Counted from the stretch's first letter, positions 20,640 to 37,135 are shown. The stretch: DNA of 64,000 nucleotides from Amyelois transitella (GCF_032362555.1 NC_083514.1:7115001-7179000), one strand, 5' to 3'. Notes: a model not told the origin generated them from the letters alone. Made by a program: numbers and translations.

Positions 20640-22360
20640 ATCTGTCTAGCGAAGGTCGTTTCGATCTATGTGCTTGTTCTACGAGTGAACTTGCCCGACT
20701 AGCAAACAGCCTAACAATATTAGCAGATGATGCATGGTTACTAGTTATATATGGCTTTGTCACTCACAGCGTGGATACAAGCAATTGATAAGTGACCGTT
20801 GTAAACATACTCGTTTAATTTAAGTATTTATCAACCAGTACTTGTAGCAAGTAGGTATGACGTTATTTATAATCGCACTTGTTACACGTTAGACATGTTA
20901 AATAAAAAAAGATAAGATTTGCAGATTTACGTCTTTTTTACCTATGGCGTTTTTCTACCTATGGCTAGGTATATTTTTTATTGTTTATTTCCAAATACAT
21001 CATACGTATAATATGATCCTGATTACCCCTCTTTCCTGGAACACTACATGTGTCTCTTTGCCACGACCATTTTTTTTTGTTTCATGCAAGTTCGTCGGTA
21101 AAGGGTACTTTTGACCTGACCTTTCACCTAAATGTTTCCATATCTGCATTTGAGTGCGTTTGAAATTAATCTTCACGTTTATAAGCCAGATGTGGTCTCA
21201 AATGATGCATGCAAGCTTTAATATTCACTATTTTTAATATTCACTCTTGCCTAGAAAATCTTTAAATTTTATGTAAAGAGGAACGGAAAGAGAAGTGGAA
21301 ATTCTAGATTTAAGAACATCAAAAAAATTAAAAGATTTAAAAAAATATTAAAAGTATCGACATCCACAAATAGGTGCCTTGTCGTTCGATGATGAGCTGT
21401 TCCAGGCTCCAGCGCACAAAGTGAAGCCTGTAAAAGACTCATAGACTCGCTACCAGTCGGTGATGTTCAATGCTCTGCAGCCAGCTCTAAATACTTCGTC
21501 GTCAATATGTCTTCTTTCTATTCCTGCCATTACATTAGGAATAGCTTAACAATCAATGATTTTAACCATTGGAAATAAGCTATTTGAAATATTGAATTCC
21601 GTACCTATCTATGTAATACGTCCACCAAATACTACATCTCAATAAAGTCGCATGCATGTCAACAAATTACATTATGTTTGCGCCAACTGGCAAAACACAC
21701 AAAAAGTGCAAATAGCCTCCCCTCGGCTGCGCGTGATTATGTCACGAGTGGCAATTCGGTGATATTTAGCTTGCAATTTTAAAAGGATCCTGTTGACTTA
21801 AAATAAACCGTATCGCATATCAATATAAAGACTAATCTCTAACTTCTAATGACTGTTATCTCTATTGCTACCACGCAAACGAAAATTGAACCCTAAAAAT
21901 GGGAATATAAGTCATAACATACGATAACATCTTTTATAGCTCAGGAGCTATTAGTTGAAGACCTACCAGATGTCAATGCGACTGGTCCATTGTTAACAAA
22001 TATGGGTACAATTGTGAACAATGCGCTACATTACTTTATTTGGTGGAGGCAAGTGTGCGAGTGCGCCAAATGTCGAACGATTGATAATTGGGGTGCTGTT
22101 CGAAATTGGTGGTAAAAGGTTATGATACTTTATTGAATTGCATTTTATAACTGTCAACGTCTACTCATAGTATTTGTAGTTATGTAGTCTTCTCACACCT
22201 GTTTGTTCACCTATTGAAATTCTAGACAAAGTATGTGTAGGCCTGCGGAGTAAATCAAGAGTACTGCTGTGAATAACCTAGTAGTAGTAGTAGACCTAAT
22301 AAGGTGAAAAGTATATATTCGTAATTACTGCGTCAGATATTTGTACATGCCGTGTGCCGT
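20640..22360. other. Intergenic stretch with no gene seen
   Basis: AT-rich DNA upstream of the minus-strand enzyme gene. I recognise no repeat family or coding sequence. Confidence 0.35.
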
Positions 22361-22595
22361 GCCGTGTGGTTCCCGGCACCAATAAAAAAAAGAATAGGAC
22401 CACTCCATCTCGTTCCCATGGAAGTTGTAAAAGGCGACTAAGGGATAGGGTTATAAACTTGGGATTCTTCTTTTAGGCGGTGGGCTAGCAACCTGTCACT
22501 ATTTAAATCTCAATTCCATCATAAAGCCAAAGAAAGTTAAAGACTATTGGCTCTGTCTACCCCGCAAGGGATATAGACGTAATTATATGATGTTT
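22361..22595 (+). repeat. SINE copy (family A)
   Basis: Starts GCCGTGTGGTTCCCGGCACC and runs through GGACCACTCCATCTCGTTCC, GGCGGTGGGCTAGCAACC and CTGTCTACCCCGCAAGGG. The head is preceded by a partial second copy of itself (GCCGTGTGCCGT). It is well preserved except for a small internal loss before the tail. Confidence 0.85.
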
Positions 22596-25410
22596 GTATA
22601 GGCAAACGCCCAAAAACTTTTCCAAATCTTGGCATGGCGTATTTCATCTTTGTAGTAAGTTCTTATATCAAAATCAGTTCATGTCAAAACTTGAACCTGG
22701 GGCGTGCGTTTTGATAAAAATGCTAAAACCTCACCTTTTTTATAGAATTGTTGTTTTTTTTTTTGTGTTTCAAATTCCTTTATTATTGTCAGAGTTTTAT
22801 AAAATACCATATGGCCAAAATTATAACTCCTCTCTTTGTAAAATTTTGTTTGTATTCTTAGCATCGTAACCTATCGCAGCCTAATCCTATTTATTTTCTT
22901 TCAATGTTCCAAAAAGCAGTCGATGCTTGTGACCATTGTGGATATTTTAAACTAATTGAACTGAAAGATAATTTATTGTCCTTTGTGCAACAACAGCCTA
23001 CACACTGGACGTGGTAGTGTGAGAAGGATAGCGATACGATACAATTCGACATTAGACAAAGAAAGATACAGTCGGCACTCTGTGGGAATCAAATCACGCG
23101 CAGTACCGTGAAAGGATCCCGGGACGATTGTATGTACAGCATGTGTACCGGTAAATATTTTTTCTTATAATTGATTTTTCTAATTGTTACCATTAACCTT
23201 CTCCGTAAGGGATAAAGACGTAATTATATCTTTACACCTAGGAGTCTTATCTTTAGTGTTGGTAATATTTAGTTGAGCCTGGCAACACTGACAATCCTCT
23301 CCCTTGTTAAAAGGCGATCTGTCGTGTACTGCAATGGCTATCTTTCTTCTGCGACGATCATCGATGGGACAACACGCTGTTGGATGTCTTATTTGTACTA
23401 CAGGACAAGGAACGCGTAAGAATGTTGTGACAGTGTAGCTTCTAATATTATATCTTTTAAGTCTTCAGAGGACTGATACATTCAGACATGACCAAAGACC
23501 ATAGCATAGCATGGTGGGAGGATTCTTCGTTGTATCTCACAAAATAGGCGGTAGTGGGGCCCGTTCGTAGCCATGTTTTAGTATAATTTGTCCACAATAA
23601 ATGTAAGCTGGGGTTTATAAATATAAGGTTATGTAGCACACATATACCCTTGAGTACAACTAGCTTGTTTTTGGAGCATTTTTTTAAAACCTGGTTTTGG
23701 AAATAGGTCAAATAGTAGACTTTGTTTCAAAATGCTTAAAAAGTAGAAACTAAGCAACAACGTTCTTTTGTTTTTTATTAAATATGGTTTTACTAAAGAC
23801 TTTAAAATAACTGTTGGTAAAATATCATAGCTATCAGTAATACTGCTATAAGATGGTAAATGGTATGAAGCTTTATGTGTACTTTATGAATCAAATTTTA
23901 TAACAAGAAAAAACAAACTTTTTTCACAAAGTAAAATCTGTAAAGAGAACAGAGCATGCTGTATGCAGTCGTGGGCAGGTTCGGATGCACCTGAGTATTT
24001 GACACCGCGACTCGCTGGCGCCGACGCTAGGCTGCTCTACTCTGTGTAAGCCAAGTGTTGCGCTTACAATCTCATAGATGTTACAATTGAAATTATGTCT
24101 GCAGCCATTTAATGAAGGATCTTAACGAAATATATTGTTTTAATAAGCAAAAAACAGCTATGAACATACTGACAAAGTTAACTGTACTATATTAACTTCT
24201 TAAATTTGAAATGCTTATTATTATAAAAATTAATATTAAAGGCACTATCTACACTCTACACCTCACACATACACATGAGTTTTCTCTCACAGATTTAAGA
24301 TGATTATAGCAAGTAACAATTTTGATTAAAAATACGTTACAAGATAAGTTAATTAGTAGCCACGACTTCGAGAGCATCAAAAATAGCCAGATTTAACCGC
24401 GGGTGTCAGTCGATTAAAAATTCAGGTTAGACGTAAAAGTAGGTACCAAACTGATTTTACATTCAAATATAATAAAATAATTAGGTATTGATTGTAAAAA
24501 AAACTAATAACGACTTTTAAAGTCATCATTAACAATTCCAAGAAGTACTTAGATGCAAAGGTTTTTTTCTCCTTGACGCTCAATGCCTTGACCTCGAACA
24601 GCCAAAAAGATAATATGTAACTTTAAGTTCTTACTTGACAAGACATCCTAATACTAATAGGAATAAATTAATCAACTTAGATACTTGACAAGACGATCAT
24701 TTGATTTAAGCCTACAAGTAGCACTATCTATACTTTTTGAACTCATGCCGCCCACTCGGCGAGTGGTGTCGTGGTCCATAATGTTATTAGCGCATTGCTC
24801 GATCAGAAAGGTTACACGAGCAATAGAAGGTAGGTATGTACTATACTTGCTTCGGTTAGGCGTCTGCGTCCCGCACCAAAACATTAAACTTTATTGTCCG
24901 TGGTACGCTATTATTGTACGTGGTGCTTTGGTAGGAATTTCGAAATATATATTTCCGATTTCTACTCGTATGGTCAGACCTTAAGGGTCGGTCAGACCAA
25001 GTTCAAAACACAGAATACTGGGCTAAGAGTACAGACAATACATATATGAGTTTTCACGTACTGTCCTTTGTGCAAATAAACAAAAAGTAGGTATATATTA
25101 TTATAATGATGATGAGCGTGGCCTGCTGATCACTCCATAGAAATTTTATTTGTTTATTTTATTTATATCACAGAAATCGTAGTAAAATAGGACTATTGTT
25201 TCGATTTCTGTAGTTTATTTACTTTTAAGTTTTTTTAATGTAGTTTTCAACATATGCGTTAAATGTAATTGACAAGAGAGATATGATATCTACTATATAT
25301 ATTTTATATCTTTCACGTACACTGATTAACCGTCCATTGATATTTTTATCATTCTAATCGATAGACTTGCAAATAAAATTTAATTAATAAAATAATCATT
25401 TTGAAATACA
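22596..25410. other. Intergenic stretch with no gene seen
   Basis: Mostly AT-rich. A SINE remnant (CTCCGTAAGGGATAAAGACG) lies near 23199-23230. A GC-rich patch at about 23960-24055 carries CACCTG at 23988-23993. The 99- and 84-codon frames here have no recognisable family. Confidence 0.4.
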
Positions 25411-27609
25411 ATGACAACTGTGACAGTTGATCAAGGTGTGCTCAAAGGAGGGATATCCAAGACTGAGAGTGGATTTCAATATTATGAATTTTTAGGAATT
25501 CCTTACGCCAAACCACCCATTGGAGAGTTAAGATTTAAGGTAATTAATTAAAATAAATATGTTTATTTTAATATGGATATCTTATCTAGATTTTTAAGGG
25601 AAAGGATATCCGTGTGTCTGAAGAAGTTACCGTTGACTGTTGGCTAATTCTGATGACTTACGTTGAGGTAGTCTCTGCCTACCCCTCCGAGAAAGAGGCG
25701 TGATTTTATGTATGTATGTATGTACGTTGGGTAAAAGTTTCTTACGAATCTACACAAGTTTTAAAAATGTTTCATTGTTTATGTATTAATTGTAAACAAC
25801 TCTTTTAACATCTGTATCTATCACAGAGTCCTCAACCTCCAGAAAAATGGGATTACGAAAGAGATGCCACAACCGCTCCTGTGGAAAATATTGCAACGCA
25901 AGTTGACTTCGTTACTGGACAAATAACCGGCAGTGAAGATTGTCTGTATTTGAATGTATTCACACCTAAGTTGCCTTCGTCAAATTCGAATCTATTGCCT
26001 GTTATAGTCCATATACATGGTGGTGGGTTCATTCATGGTAATGGCACGATTAAGGGTGAAAATGGACCTGACCATCTCGTGGAACAAAATGTTGTGATAG
26101 TGACAATAAATTACAGATTAAACGTTTTTGGCTTCATGTCCTTGGATATTCCAGAAGCAGCAGGCAATATGGGCCTTAAGGATCAAGTGAAAGCCCTGGA
26201 ATGGGTAAAAAATAATATTTCAAATTTCGCCGGAAATAAAAATGATATTACTATAATGGGAATTAGTGCTGGATCAGCATCAGTGGAATACCTTATCTTA
26301 TCGCCCCTAGCAAAAGGACTTTTTCACAAAGCTATTTTAAGGTCAGGATCTGTTTTTAACCATTGGGCTATAAATTACGACATCGTAGCACTCACTGTTA
26401 AATTAGCTCAGTTTACCAAGGTTCAGCCCAAGATAGAAGAGCAATTTGTGATTTTCTTATGAAGATTCCGGAAGCAAAATTAGTGGGCGCAAGTTTCCAA
26501 ATTGTTGAAACAAGCGTAACAAACAGAGTATTTTTTGGGTTCGTACCAAGCATTGAAAAAGATTTTGGTAATAATGATTGGATTTTGACCTCAAATCCAT
26601 ACAAATTATTTGAAGAAGGAAAATTCAGCAAAGTGCCTGTAATAAGAGGTTTTTGTAATAGAGAATGTTCGTTGATGAGTATGATAAAGCCTATTTCTAT
26701 GAGGAACCTGATTGAAAGGCAAAAATTTACAAACCATTGGTCGTACAATGTGGATTCAGATGATGATGAAAAGTACAACAAACAATTTCGCGAAGCATAC
26801 TTACAAAATATCAAACCGAGTGATTTAGATGATAAATTTGCCGAAGATTTCTTTACTGACTATGATTTTGCTGCTGGTATTGTGATAGCAAACAAGTTAA
26901 CAGTACAGCATAAAGTTCCAGCATATTTGTATACATTTTCTTACGGTGGACATTTGAATATGTTCAAAACATTGTATGGATTAATGAAGGATGGGGCTCT
27001 GCACGGAGATGACTTTACATATGTCTTCCGCCACGACAAAGTTAAATCGGACAGTAAACAGGATATTGAAGTACGATATAGAATGACAACAATGATAACT
27101 GAATTTGCGAAAGCTGGGTATATTTCTATTTTATATGTTGGATAAAAGCAGCGAGTTGAATAACAAATTTGAAGCTTCTTCCTATTTCAATTTCAAACAA
27201 ACGGCTTTTTAGTACTAATTCTTTTTACCATTTGCCGTTAAATGTCAGGTTAATAAATATGAGAGATTAACTAGTAACAGGATTTGCCTACGCTCTGCTA
27301 CGATCTCTTGCCTAGAAAAAAGATCTACCCAACCAGCCCCATTCGCGTTGTCAATGATGTAACATAAACCAATTGCTATATTCTTCATTAAATGACAAGT
27401 CTAAAATATTTTTATCTTATAATGGATTTGTTTCTATATTTTTTAGAAATCCTACTCCGGGTCAAGACGTGGTACCAGTCAACTGGCCTGTTTATACAGA
27501 CGAGTACTCTCGCCTCAACATCGACACTGAGTTGCACGTCGAATCGGACTATGAACCTCATAAAATTGGCATCTTTAGAGATATAATTGGAAAATACCAT
27601 CGTCTATAA
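25411..27609 (+). pseudogene. Carboxylesterase E1, three exons, one frameshift
   Basis: An alpha/beta-hydrolase of the carboxyl/cholinesterase family, which cleaves carboxylic esters; insect members handle hormones, odorants and plant or insecticide esters. Exons are 25411-25539, 25827-27117 and 27447-27609, with GT-AG introns in the same phases as the other three copies. The first exon encodes FLGIPYAKPPIGELRFK. HGGGF (oxyanion hole), GISAG (catalytic Ser), GFCNREC (Glu) and LHGDD (His) are all present. No signal peptide is visible, so it is probably intracellular. Near 26449-26451 the frame shifts by one base: one frame ends at a stop at 26460-26462, and the downstream part continues in another from about FLMKIP. 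Summed exon length is one base short of a multiple of three. It may be a pseudogene, a segregating null allele or a base error. Confidence 0.82.
25640..25730 (+). repeat. SINE-like 3' remnant in E1 intron 1
   Basis: A diverged tail, GTCTCTGCCTACCCCTCCG then GCGTGATTTTATGTATGTA, resembles the 3' end of SINE family A. The head is not recognisable. Confidence 0.45.
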
Positions 27610-28074
27610 TTAAACCAAGATATAAATATATGCAATTAATGAATTTATTATTAAAAACGAACAAGTGCAAGTCGGACACGAGCACAAAGGTTTTGTGTTT
27701 GATTTCGAACGTTAAAAAATGTGTACTTATTTACTATTCTAATACATATATACATTGATTCATATACCTGGTCACGTCTATATCTATTGCGGGGTAGATA
27801 GAGCCAACAGTCTTGAAAAGACTTTGAAGGCCACGTCTATACATTGTTTATTTATAATGGATAAAACTACAAGGATATTATAAATCCGTAATTATAATTT
27901 ATTTATTGTCACAGACGAATAAAATTTAAGTTAAAAAAAAACAACGTAATCTTATTATTTAAAAAAAATCAGACAAAATACACTCATTATGTCGTTACAA
28001 AAATATAAAATATTGGTTTTTATGTCAGTATAATTCAAATAATTCATGATTCTTGAAATCTCGGGCGTAATTAA
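27610..28074. other. Space between convergent esterases E1 and E2
   Basis: No gene. A minus-strand SINE fragment (GTCACGTCTATATCTATTGC, then ACAGTCTTGAAAAGACT) lies at about 27771-27838. The two genes meet tail to tail here. Confidence 0.5.
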
Positions 28075-30082
<2,008 letters not shown>

Positions 30083-30144
30083 TCTTACCGCAAACCTTAA
30101 AAATACATTTGCCTTTGAAAAAAAAGTAATTATCGTAGAATAAA

Positions 30145-30374
30145 TCTTATATATTAAATTCTCGTGTTACAATGTTCGTTCCCGTACTTCTCCAAAACGG
30201 CTTGGCCAATTCTCATAAAATAATTTTGTGAGCATATTGAGTAGGTCTGAGAATCGGCCACATCTATTTTTCTACCCCTTAGTGATAAGGGTTGTCCACC
30301 CTTAATATTTTTTTTAACTAGAAATTACTTAAAAATTATTTATATGGCAACACAACGTTTGCCGGGACAGCTAG
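30145..30374 (+). mobile_element. Short non-autonomous Helitron just upstream of E2
   Basis: Starts TCTTATATATTAAATTCTCG at 30145 and ends GCCGGGACAGCTAG at 30374, with A before and T after, as Helitrons insert between A and T. Length is 230 bp, with no coding. It lies 62 bp upstream of the E2 start codon, so it may sit in the E2 promoter. Confidence 0.8.
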
Positions 30375-33300
30375 TATACAAATTTAAAATAGTGTTAAAC
30401 GTCATGCGTCCGTCATGGTGAAAACTGATCTAGGAAAGAATTTTGATTTTGTAAAGGACAAATTTATGAAAGTGGCTTAAGCATGTGTTAACTACCAAAT
30501 AGCCCCAGACTTTAATTTACCCTCAAAATAAATTGTTTGTGTACATAAAATATATTTATCAATTTATTGAGGGCGTACAATACTCTCACATCTCTGCGTG
30601 TTCCCGGTTGCACCCTCCACAGAAGTGTTACGGGGCCCAGGATCCGCCTTCTGAAACCACTAAACTAATTTTGATACTTCTTTGTTTTGTCATGTAACTA
30701 TTAACCTGTGTACTGTATAGGCTTTAATCCATTTTGATTGGTTTCCGCCATGTCGAACCCATCGTCTAATTCCATGAATACCACGCGAACAAAGTCGCGG
30801 GTGCCAGGAAGGAAATAATATTTTGTTTATAATTTTATACATTGATACAAACTAAAGATTCAGAACCTACACCAAGCACGTTATAAGAAACAGAATTAAA
30901 AATTATGTAATTAAAAGGAATAGATAATATAAAATAGCTAAGTTTAATGATAATAAAATAAAACTAACGTTACTACGGCACGAGCGTGCTCACTCACCAC
31001 GCTAAACGACGTAACTGCGCAGACTTTGGACTTCGACTATGCATTTGTGTGACACACAGATTATCTGATTCTGGTATCGCCGGCGGCGAGCTTGCTACGG
31101 ATCAAATAAACAAGTTACGTAATTCAATCAGAATAGAGAATATACTACATGTATTCTTGAAAATGCAAGTACCGTCTGTACTAGCGTAACTAGATAGTGT
31201 TTTTATTCAGTTTTATATAAGTGGAAGCTTGTAAAACGTCATATTTCTTCTTTGTTCGATGTTAAATAAACGCCAATGATTTGTTTAATAAAAATAACTT
31301 TATTTATTAATCATGTAATTAAAGAGCAGGCCTCATCAAATTTGTAATGTTACCGCTTCACAATGAAACCACTGGATTTATCTCCATCACATTATACTTA
31401 CATACAGCATGAAGTATAAGAAATAACATAGGGTAATTTTCACGCGGACAGAACTGTGGTTAAAACTTAGTAATAGAAAAATGAGATGCAGTAACTATTC
31501 GTGCGTATGCGCAGTCTCCGCACCGGACGAACACCTGTGTCGGTTTTGTGTTTTTTCACGTGTTTGTGGTGAGATATTGTGTGTGATGCGCCTAGGGTTA
31601 CCTTCATAACAATATTTTTATTTCACACATAAAAACATGTGTGAGAACCAGCGAGAGTGGTCTATTTCTTAATCACAATCCCAAGCCATCCAGACAAACG
31701 TAGCATATAAGACATTTGTTTTTTTTTTTTACTCAAAAAAAGATAAAAGCGTGAAACTAATTACAATCGGCTCGGCACCGATTGTGAGTGCTATTTTCTT
31801 TAGTAGGCACTGACCAACCTAGACTAAGTCAGGAAAATGTGGAAACTGGACAGTTCTTCTTCTACCCAGCCAAAAAACAAAGGCAAGTAAGTCTAAGTAT
31901 CTACCTGTAATTCGTTAGGAACAGGTATGTTCAATTACCTTGACGTTTATTAGTATAATTTTAAATTGAATAAATCAATTAAGTATTTAAATATAAAAAT
32001 GTCACAAAATTACTAGTCAAATATTTCTTCACTGAAAAACGTAGCCTTAGAAGGTATGTCGGTATTTACTCCTTATTAGACCGCTAACTAAAATCTCACT
32101 GTAAGACAGTGCCGTGAGATAACCGGATGCGCACCTGTGCCCGCCGTGAGAACCGGCCGCAATCATAAAAGCACAGTCCATATTGGGCGAATGATCTGAT
32201 AACTCATCTCTCTCCTATTATTACTCTATAGTGCCAATGGCTTTATTCTTATATTAAGCCCAATATGACGCTGCATCCACTGCCAAGTCAGAAGCCAAAG
32301 ATAGCAACAGCAGGACAATTATTGACCTCACACCCTCATACCCATTTTCCAGTTTATACTTCTCCTTTTATTACGCACGTTATTATGATAACTTATTTTT
32401 CCACAACTCTTTCTTTAATCTACAACGTCGCCATTTGGAGAATCGGTTGCTATGATTTAATTTTATAAGACATTCAGAATCGTAACACTGCAGTTTTTAC
32501 AATGCGGTACCCATTACTACTAATACACAATTTAAGTGTCATTAAATTACATTTATGCATGTATGATTATTGCATGTAACGATAAAATCTAAATGCCGAA
32601 GAAATAAAGACTTGATCTCCAATCAAAAATCACTCGCTCATCAACTCGCCCAACGTGAAATATGTTTCGCCATAATCCTTGCTGCACTTAATTACAATGC
32701 ATTATAGATCTAATTGCTAGCACTTAGAGTTTAAAATTTGCCCTAATTGTGCACCTGTGTCGTGGTTGGTTAGGCTCCATAGTCGTGCTCTGTTTGTTGT
32801 GTTATTTTGTACGCTTTGAACATCCGCGTAAGGCTATTATCGCAACTTTTGATGTATTGTCACCATGAAAAGCGACTGATTTTAAAATTATTTCATTCAT
32901 GAACACGTGAAATTAACTTTTTTTTAAATAATGTTCATACTTTTTATTTTTCTTTCGATTGCTTCCTGTCCTTCGAATTCAAATTCAAATTATTATTTTT
33001 TCTATTTTTTTTCGGTATTTTGAGACATTTCAAACATCACTTAATAATTGTCATATTTTTTAGTTTCACAACATTGGTTAAAGTCAAACAAATAACTTAA
33101 AAATTAGTTTTCTGCCCCTTCCAAAGCGACATTGCAGAAAAGTATTCAATTGTAATTTATGAAAATGTTAAGGCGAGGGTGCCAGCAAAAGATTGCCGCT
33201 TTATTTGTATATCACCTAATTTAAGTCTTATTCTAAAACATATGTTTTAGCTCTTATCTAACTGAGGAAACTGACTGACTGATTGAAATAGGTTTAGAGA

Positions 33301-33943
33301 TTTTAAATTTGGATCGATACCTCTAGATTTTATCTAGAGAACTTGATTTTTCTAATCCACATCCATACTATTAATATATAGAACAGATACTTATGTATCT
33401 TTGTATGTTTGTAATGAATACACTCAAAAACTTCTGGACTGATTTTCACGAAATTTGCCACAGATACAGAATAAACCTTCGGGAGTGACAAAGGCTACGT
33501 TTCTTCTAGAATTTCAGTGAAGCCCCGCGCAAAAACTAATGTACAAAGGTAATCTATTAATTATGTTTCCACAGATATCTGTTTCAGTTCGACAAACGTT
33601 CTTTGTCGTAAATCGTGGTCACCCTATATGAAACACACGTGAGTTGTTTGCAAAATTTGGATCTCAGTCGGGCGTGTGAACCTACTGCCGATCTTTTTAT
33701 TATATGTTTTTCCTCGCTTACAAAAACTTTTTATCGTCCATAGAATTCGTTTTAAAGAATCCTTTATTCATGGCGTAAATTAGATTTGTCCCACGTTCAA
33801 TTGATAAATTGAATGCCACGTAGTACAAATTTGGTGCCGGATTTTAAAAATTCATATCGATTTATTTTGAATATTTGTCATTCTTTAATATTTATTTATC
33901 CTAACGTTTACCCCGGTTGTGTTTTTGTTCGATAAATATGTTG
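30375..33943. other. Intergenic stretch with no gene seen
   Basis: AT-rich DNA. A Helitron-3'-like hairpin (CCACGCGAACAAAGTCGCGG) lies near 30780-30800, without CTAG. Diverged Helitron-like sequence is at about 33240-33540. GC-rich patches with CACCTG occur at 31532, 32132 and 32752. Confidence 0.45.
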
Positions 33944-33948
33944 CAATT

Positions 33949-34511
33949 TTTGTAAATAATACCTCTTCTTGACTATATACTGGTTTATTGAGTCTCAATT
34001 TCAACAAATAACTCTTAGCACTTATAATAATAATTACAACGGCTCTCGTCTCGAGCATTCGTGTTTGTTTCTTGGAGGATCAATCAAGACAAACTTCTAA
34101 AAATTTTATGCCAAAAAGAAAACTGTCATCCCCACTTGTTTCATACGAAATGTCGAAAAACGTTTAAATGTCTTCGATTGGTAAGGTCAATCTCCAATCA
34201 TGTAAGGACTACCATAGACTAAAAATTCAAAATTAGCTTCCCTGATTTGTTGATTCCATTTGACAAGTGAAGCTTAATGGTTAAAATAAAAAATACAACA
34301 GGTTGGAATCTTATTGGCTGATCTAAAATGGCGCGACGCTTCATGATTGGATGATTTGGTAACAAATGTTTACATGTTCGTGTTGTGCAATTATTGGAAT
34401 GTTGCCTTATATTTATTAAAATGATATGTATCGATTATCGAATAATTAACAAAACAAGTCGATTTTAAATATTATTGGTAAAAATACTGAAGCAAACAGC
34501 AAATCACGACA
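33949..34511 (-). repeat. 3' LTR of the Gypsy-type element
   Basis: Matches 39386-39948 at a constant offset of 5,437 bp with no difference seen by eye. On the minus strand the LTR begins TGTCGTG and ends in TTTACA, possibly with two or three extra bases. Confidence 0.85.
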
Positions 34512-34550
34512 CTCGGCCGTCCTACTCAGTGCAACCTCCTGGTGCACTAT

Positions 34551-34580
34551 AACAATAATCAATAATTATTGATTATTGTT
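34551..34580. repeat. 30-bp perfect palindrome
   Basis: AACAATAATCAATAA is followed directly by its exact reverse complement, inside the Gypsy-type element about 40 bp from its 3' LTR. It is AT-rich and could form a cruciform. The role is unknown. Confidence 0.8.
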
Positions 34581-37135
34581 TCAATTAGCGGAAAACAAAC
34601 ATGTTTATAACAGTAATTAATAGAAATAACAGAAAATTATATAAGACAAAAGAAAAATAAAAGTAAGTTTTAGAAAAATAATCACGACACTCGTACTTGT
34701 TAGCATACCTAGAAATTATTATTTTCTTCATTTTATAAAATTAAAAACAAAAATAAAACGGTTGATTAATAATCGTTAATTATAGTTTGATGCGTTGCTG
34801 CAGTTCTGATAATGGAACATTATCATCGCTTTCATCTGTGGATTCGATGGTACTACTTGTGTCACTGTCCATAGATTCCGATTGAACCCATGGCCTTATG
34901 CGGTCAGCTGCTACAACACTCAAACTTCCTGTTATTTTTGCTAAAACCGGGTATATTTGAAACTCTATATCTATCGTTACCTAATGTTTTCATAATTTTA
35001 TAAGGGCCAATGAATTTTGACATAAGTTTTGTACTGTTACCTTGATTATAAAAATTTGTTCTCGTAATTTTTACAATATCTCCTGTCTTAAAAACTGCCG
35101 CAGGAACTCTATTTTTATCATATCGTATCTTTTGCTTTTCTTGGTCCTGTCTTATGTTTGAGTTTTTTTTGTTAAGTTATCTCGAAACTGTGTGCCAAAT
35201 AGAGCTTCTGCTGCAGAGGTACGTGTTGCAGCGTGTACAATGTTGTTGATGCCCCTCTGAATCTTACCCAGACACGTGTCCCAGTCGCGTTCGTTCTTGT
35301 TTGTATTATGTTTAGCCATTGCACACAAGATAGTTTGATTAAAACGTTCTACTTGACCGTTTGCTCTGGGACTCGCGACTGTGTTAAGTACATGTTTGAT
35401 TCAGTGTGCTTTACAAAAATTTTCAAAGGCAGTCGATGTATAATGCGACATGGTAATCCAAAATCATTAAACAGATTTTCTAGCACGTTTATTGTGCTTT
35501 GAGTTTTTTACCGGTTTTACAAACAAGTATTTTGTAAATCTGTCTACAATCGTGAGCACATAAGTAGAACCTTTTTTTTTTTTTTTTGGTGAATGGGCCA
35601 AGATGGTCTATATGTATTGTATGAAATGGTTTGCTGACCTTTTCAATTGGAAATAAGTGGTCAGTTTTCTTATGACACGCCTCGTCTTTATCGTATGCAC
35701 ATTCAATACATGATTTCACATACTTTTGTACTAAATGGCGTAGTTTAGGAAACCAGAATTGACTTTGGACTTTCTCAACTGTTTTTGTTATTCCCGGGTG
35801 ACCTATGTCGTCCAGCTTTAACTATGTATATAAACTTTTGTATTTGGGAACTACCGTCAAGTTGCCAAATCCTTTTATAAGGGGAAGTTCAGTGTTTATT
35901 CAAGCTAAAGATAACTTATTTGCATCAGAGTCTCGCATCAGACTACATTCATGGATTTATTCGGCAAGTCGAATCGTTATGGCCGACTCTGTTACATTTT
36001 TGACATTTAATTAAGGGTTTTGTACATTTTTGAAATGTATGACCTTCTGTACGGCAATTAAAACAAATAATTTTTTTTTTCTTATCTAAAGTAGACTGAT
36101 TGTTGTTGTCTCGGTCACCTAAATCAAGTATTTCGCGCCTTTTAATGTAGGGTATCTCGGATGTTTGTTTGGGAGTTGAGAAAACCCAGTAAGTCTTCTG
36201 GTTCCTTACAATTCAAAGCTTGTGCACTATTTCTAATAGACTTGTCTGTAATTCCGTGTATAACGCAATCTACTGCATTCTTTCCTACGATATTACATCG
36301 ATTTATAAGACTAAGCTTGTCATAAAAATAATCGCAAAAAACTCTCGCTTATCCTAGTAGTACGTGCTAACATTTCTTCGAGTAGCCGACCATAATTTTG
36401 CTCATTGAGAAAAGCCTTTTTAATTTTGAACTGCCATTCCTATACAACTGTCTGAAGTGATTCGTACCATTTTTTTTTTTTGCCTGGCCAGCAAGTTTTT
36501 GTAAAACAAAATGTATGGTTTGCTTCTCGTTCCATTCATATATGACGGTACATTCATTAACTTTATTTAACCAACTATTCACAGACTGCATTTTATTTTA
36601 TGGATCAAACTCCGGTATAACGTTATTTAGCTGATTGTTATGAAGATTACTAGAATGTGCCTTTTTCTTCTGGAAGTTAATAAGCAACTTCATAACATCT
36701 TCGGGGAAGAATGCACTGTCAGATTCCTCCATCGTCGACTGGTTATTAAGGGTAATTGGTGGCGAATTTTGACTCACATCTTCAATCTCCCACCTATCCA
36801 TTGAGGTTATAGATTTCATACTAGTATTTGCTCGCTTATTGTGTTGCAAAAGTGAACATGCAGGACCTTTCCTTTTTTTTTTCTGATGTTTCCTCCGCTC
36901 CATTACCTCAAAATAAAAAGATAAAGGCTGTAATATTCCATAATTATTAACAGCTAAGGAGGAACCCTTCATTATATTATGAGAACCTTTACTACTTTTG
37001 TGGAACGAATTATCTATTACATACATAAAACATATAGGTTTTTTTGTTATTTTTGAAGAAACATTCATATAACTCTTATATTCAAAACAGTCTTTTCCTG
37101 CCATTAATTCTACCATAAGATAATATGTCCATTCC

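Noticed and set aside
24685-24984. 99-codon plus-strand frame
   Set aside because: No recognisable motif, and the opposite strand is also open. It looks like chance.
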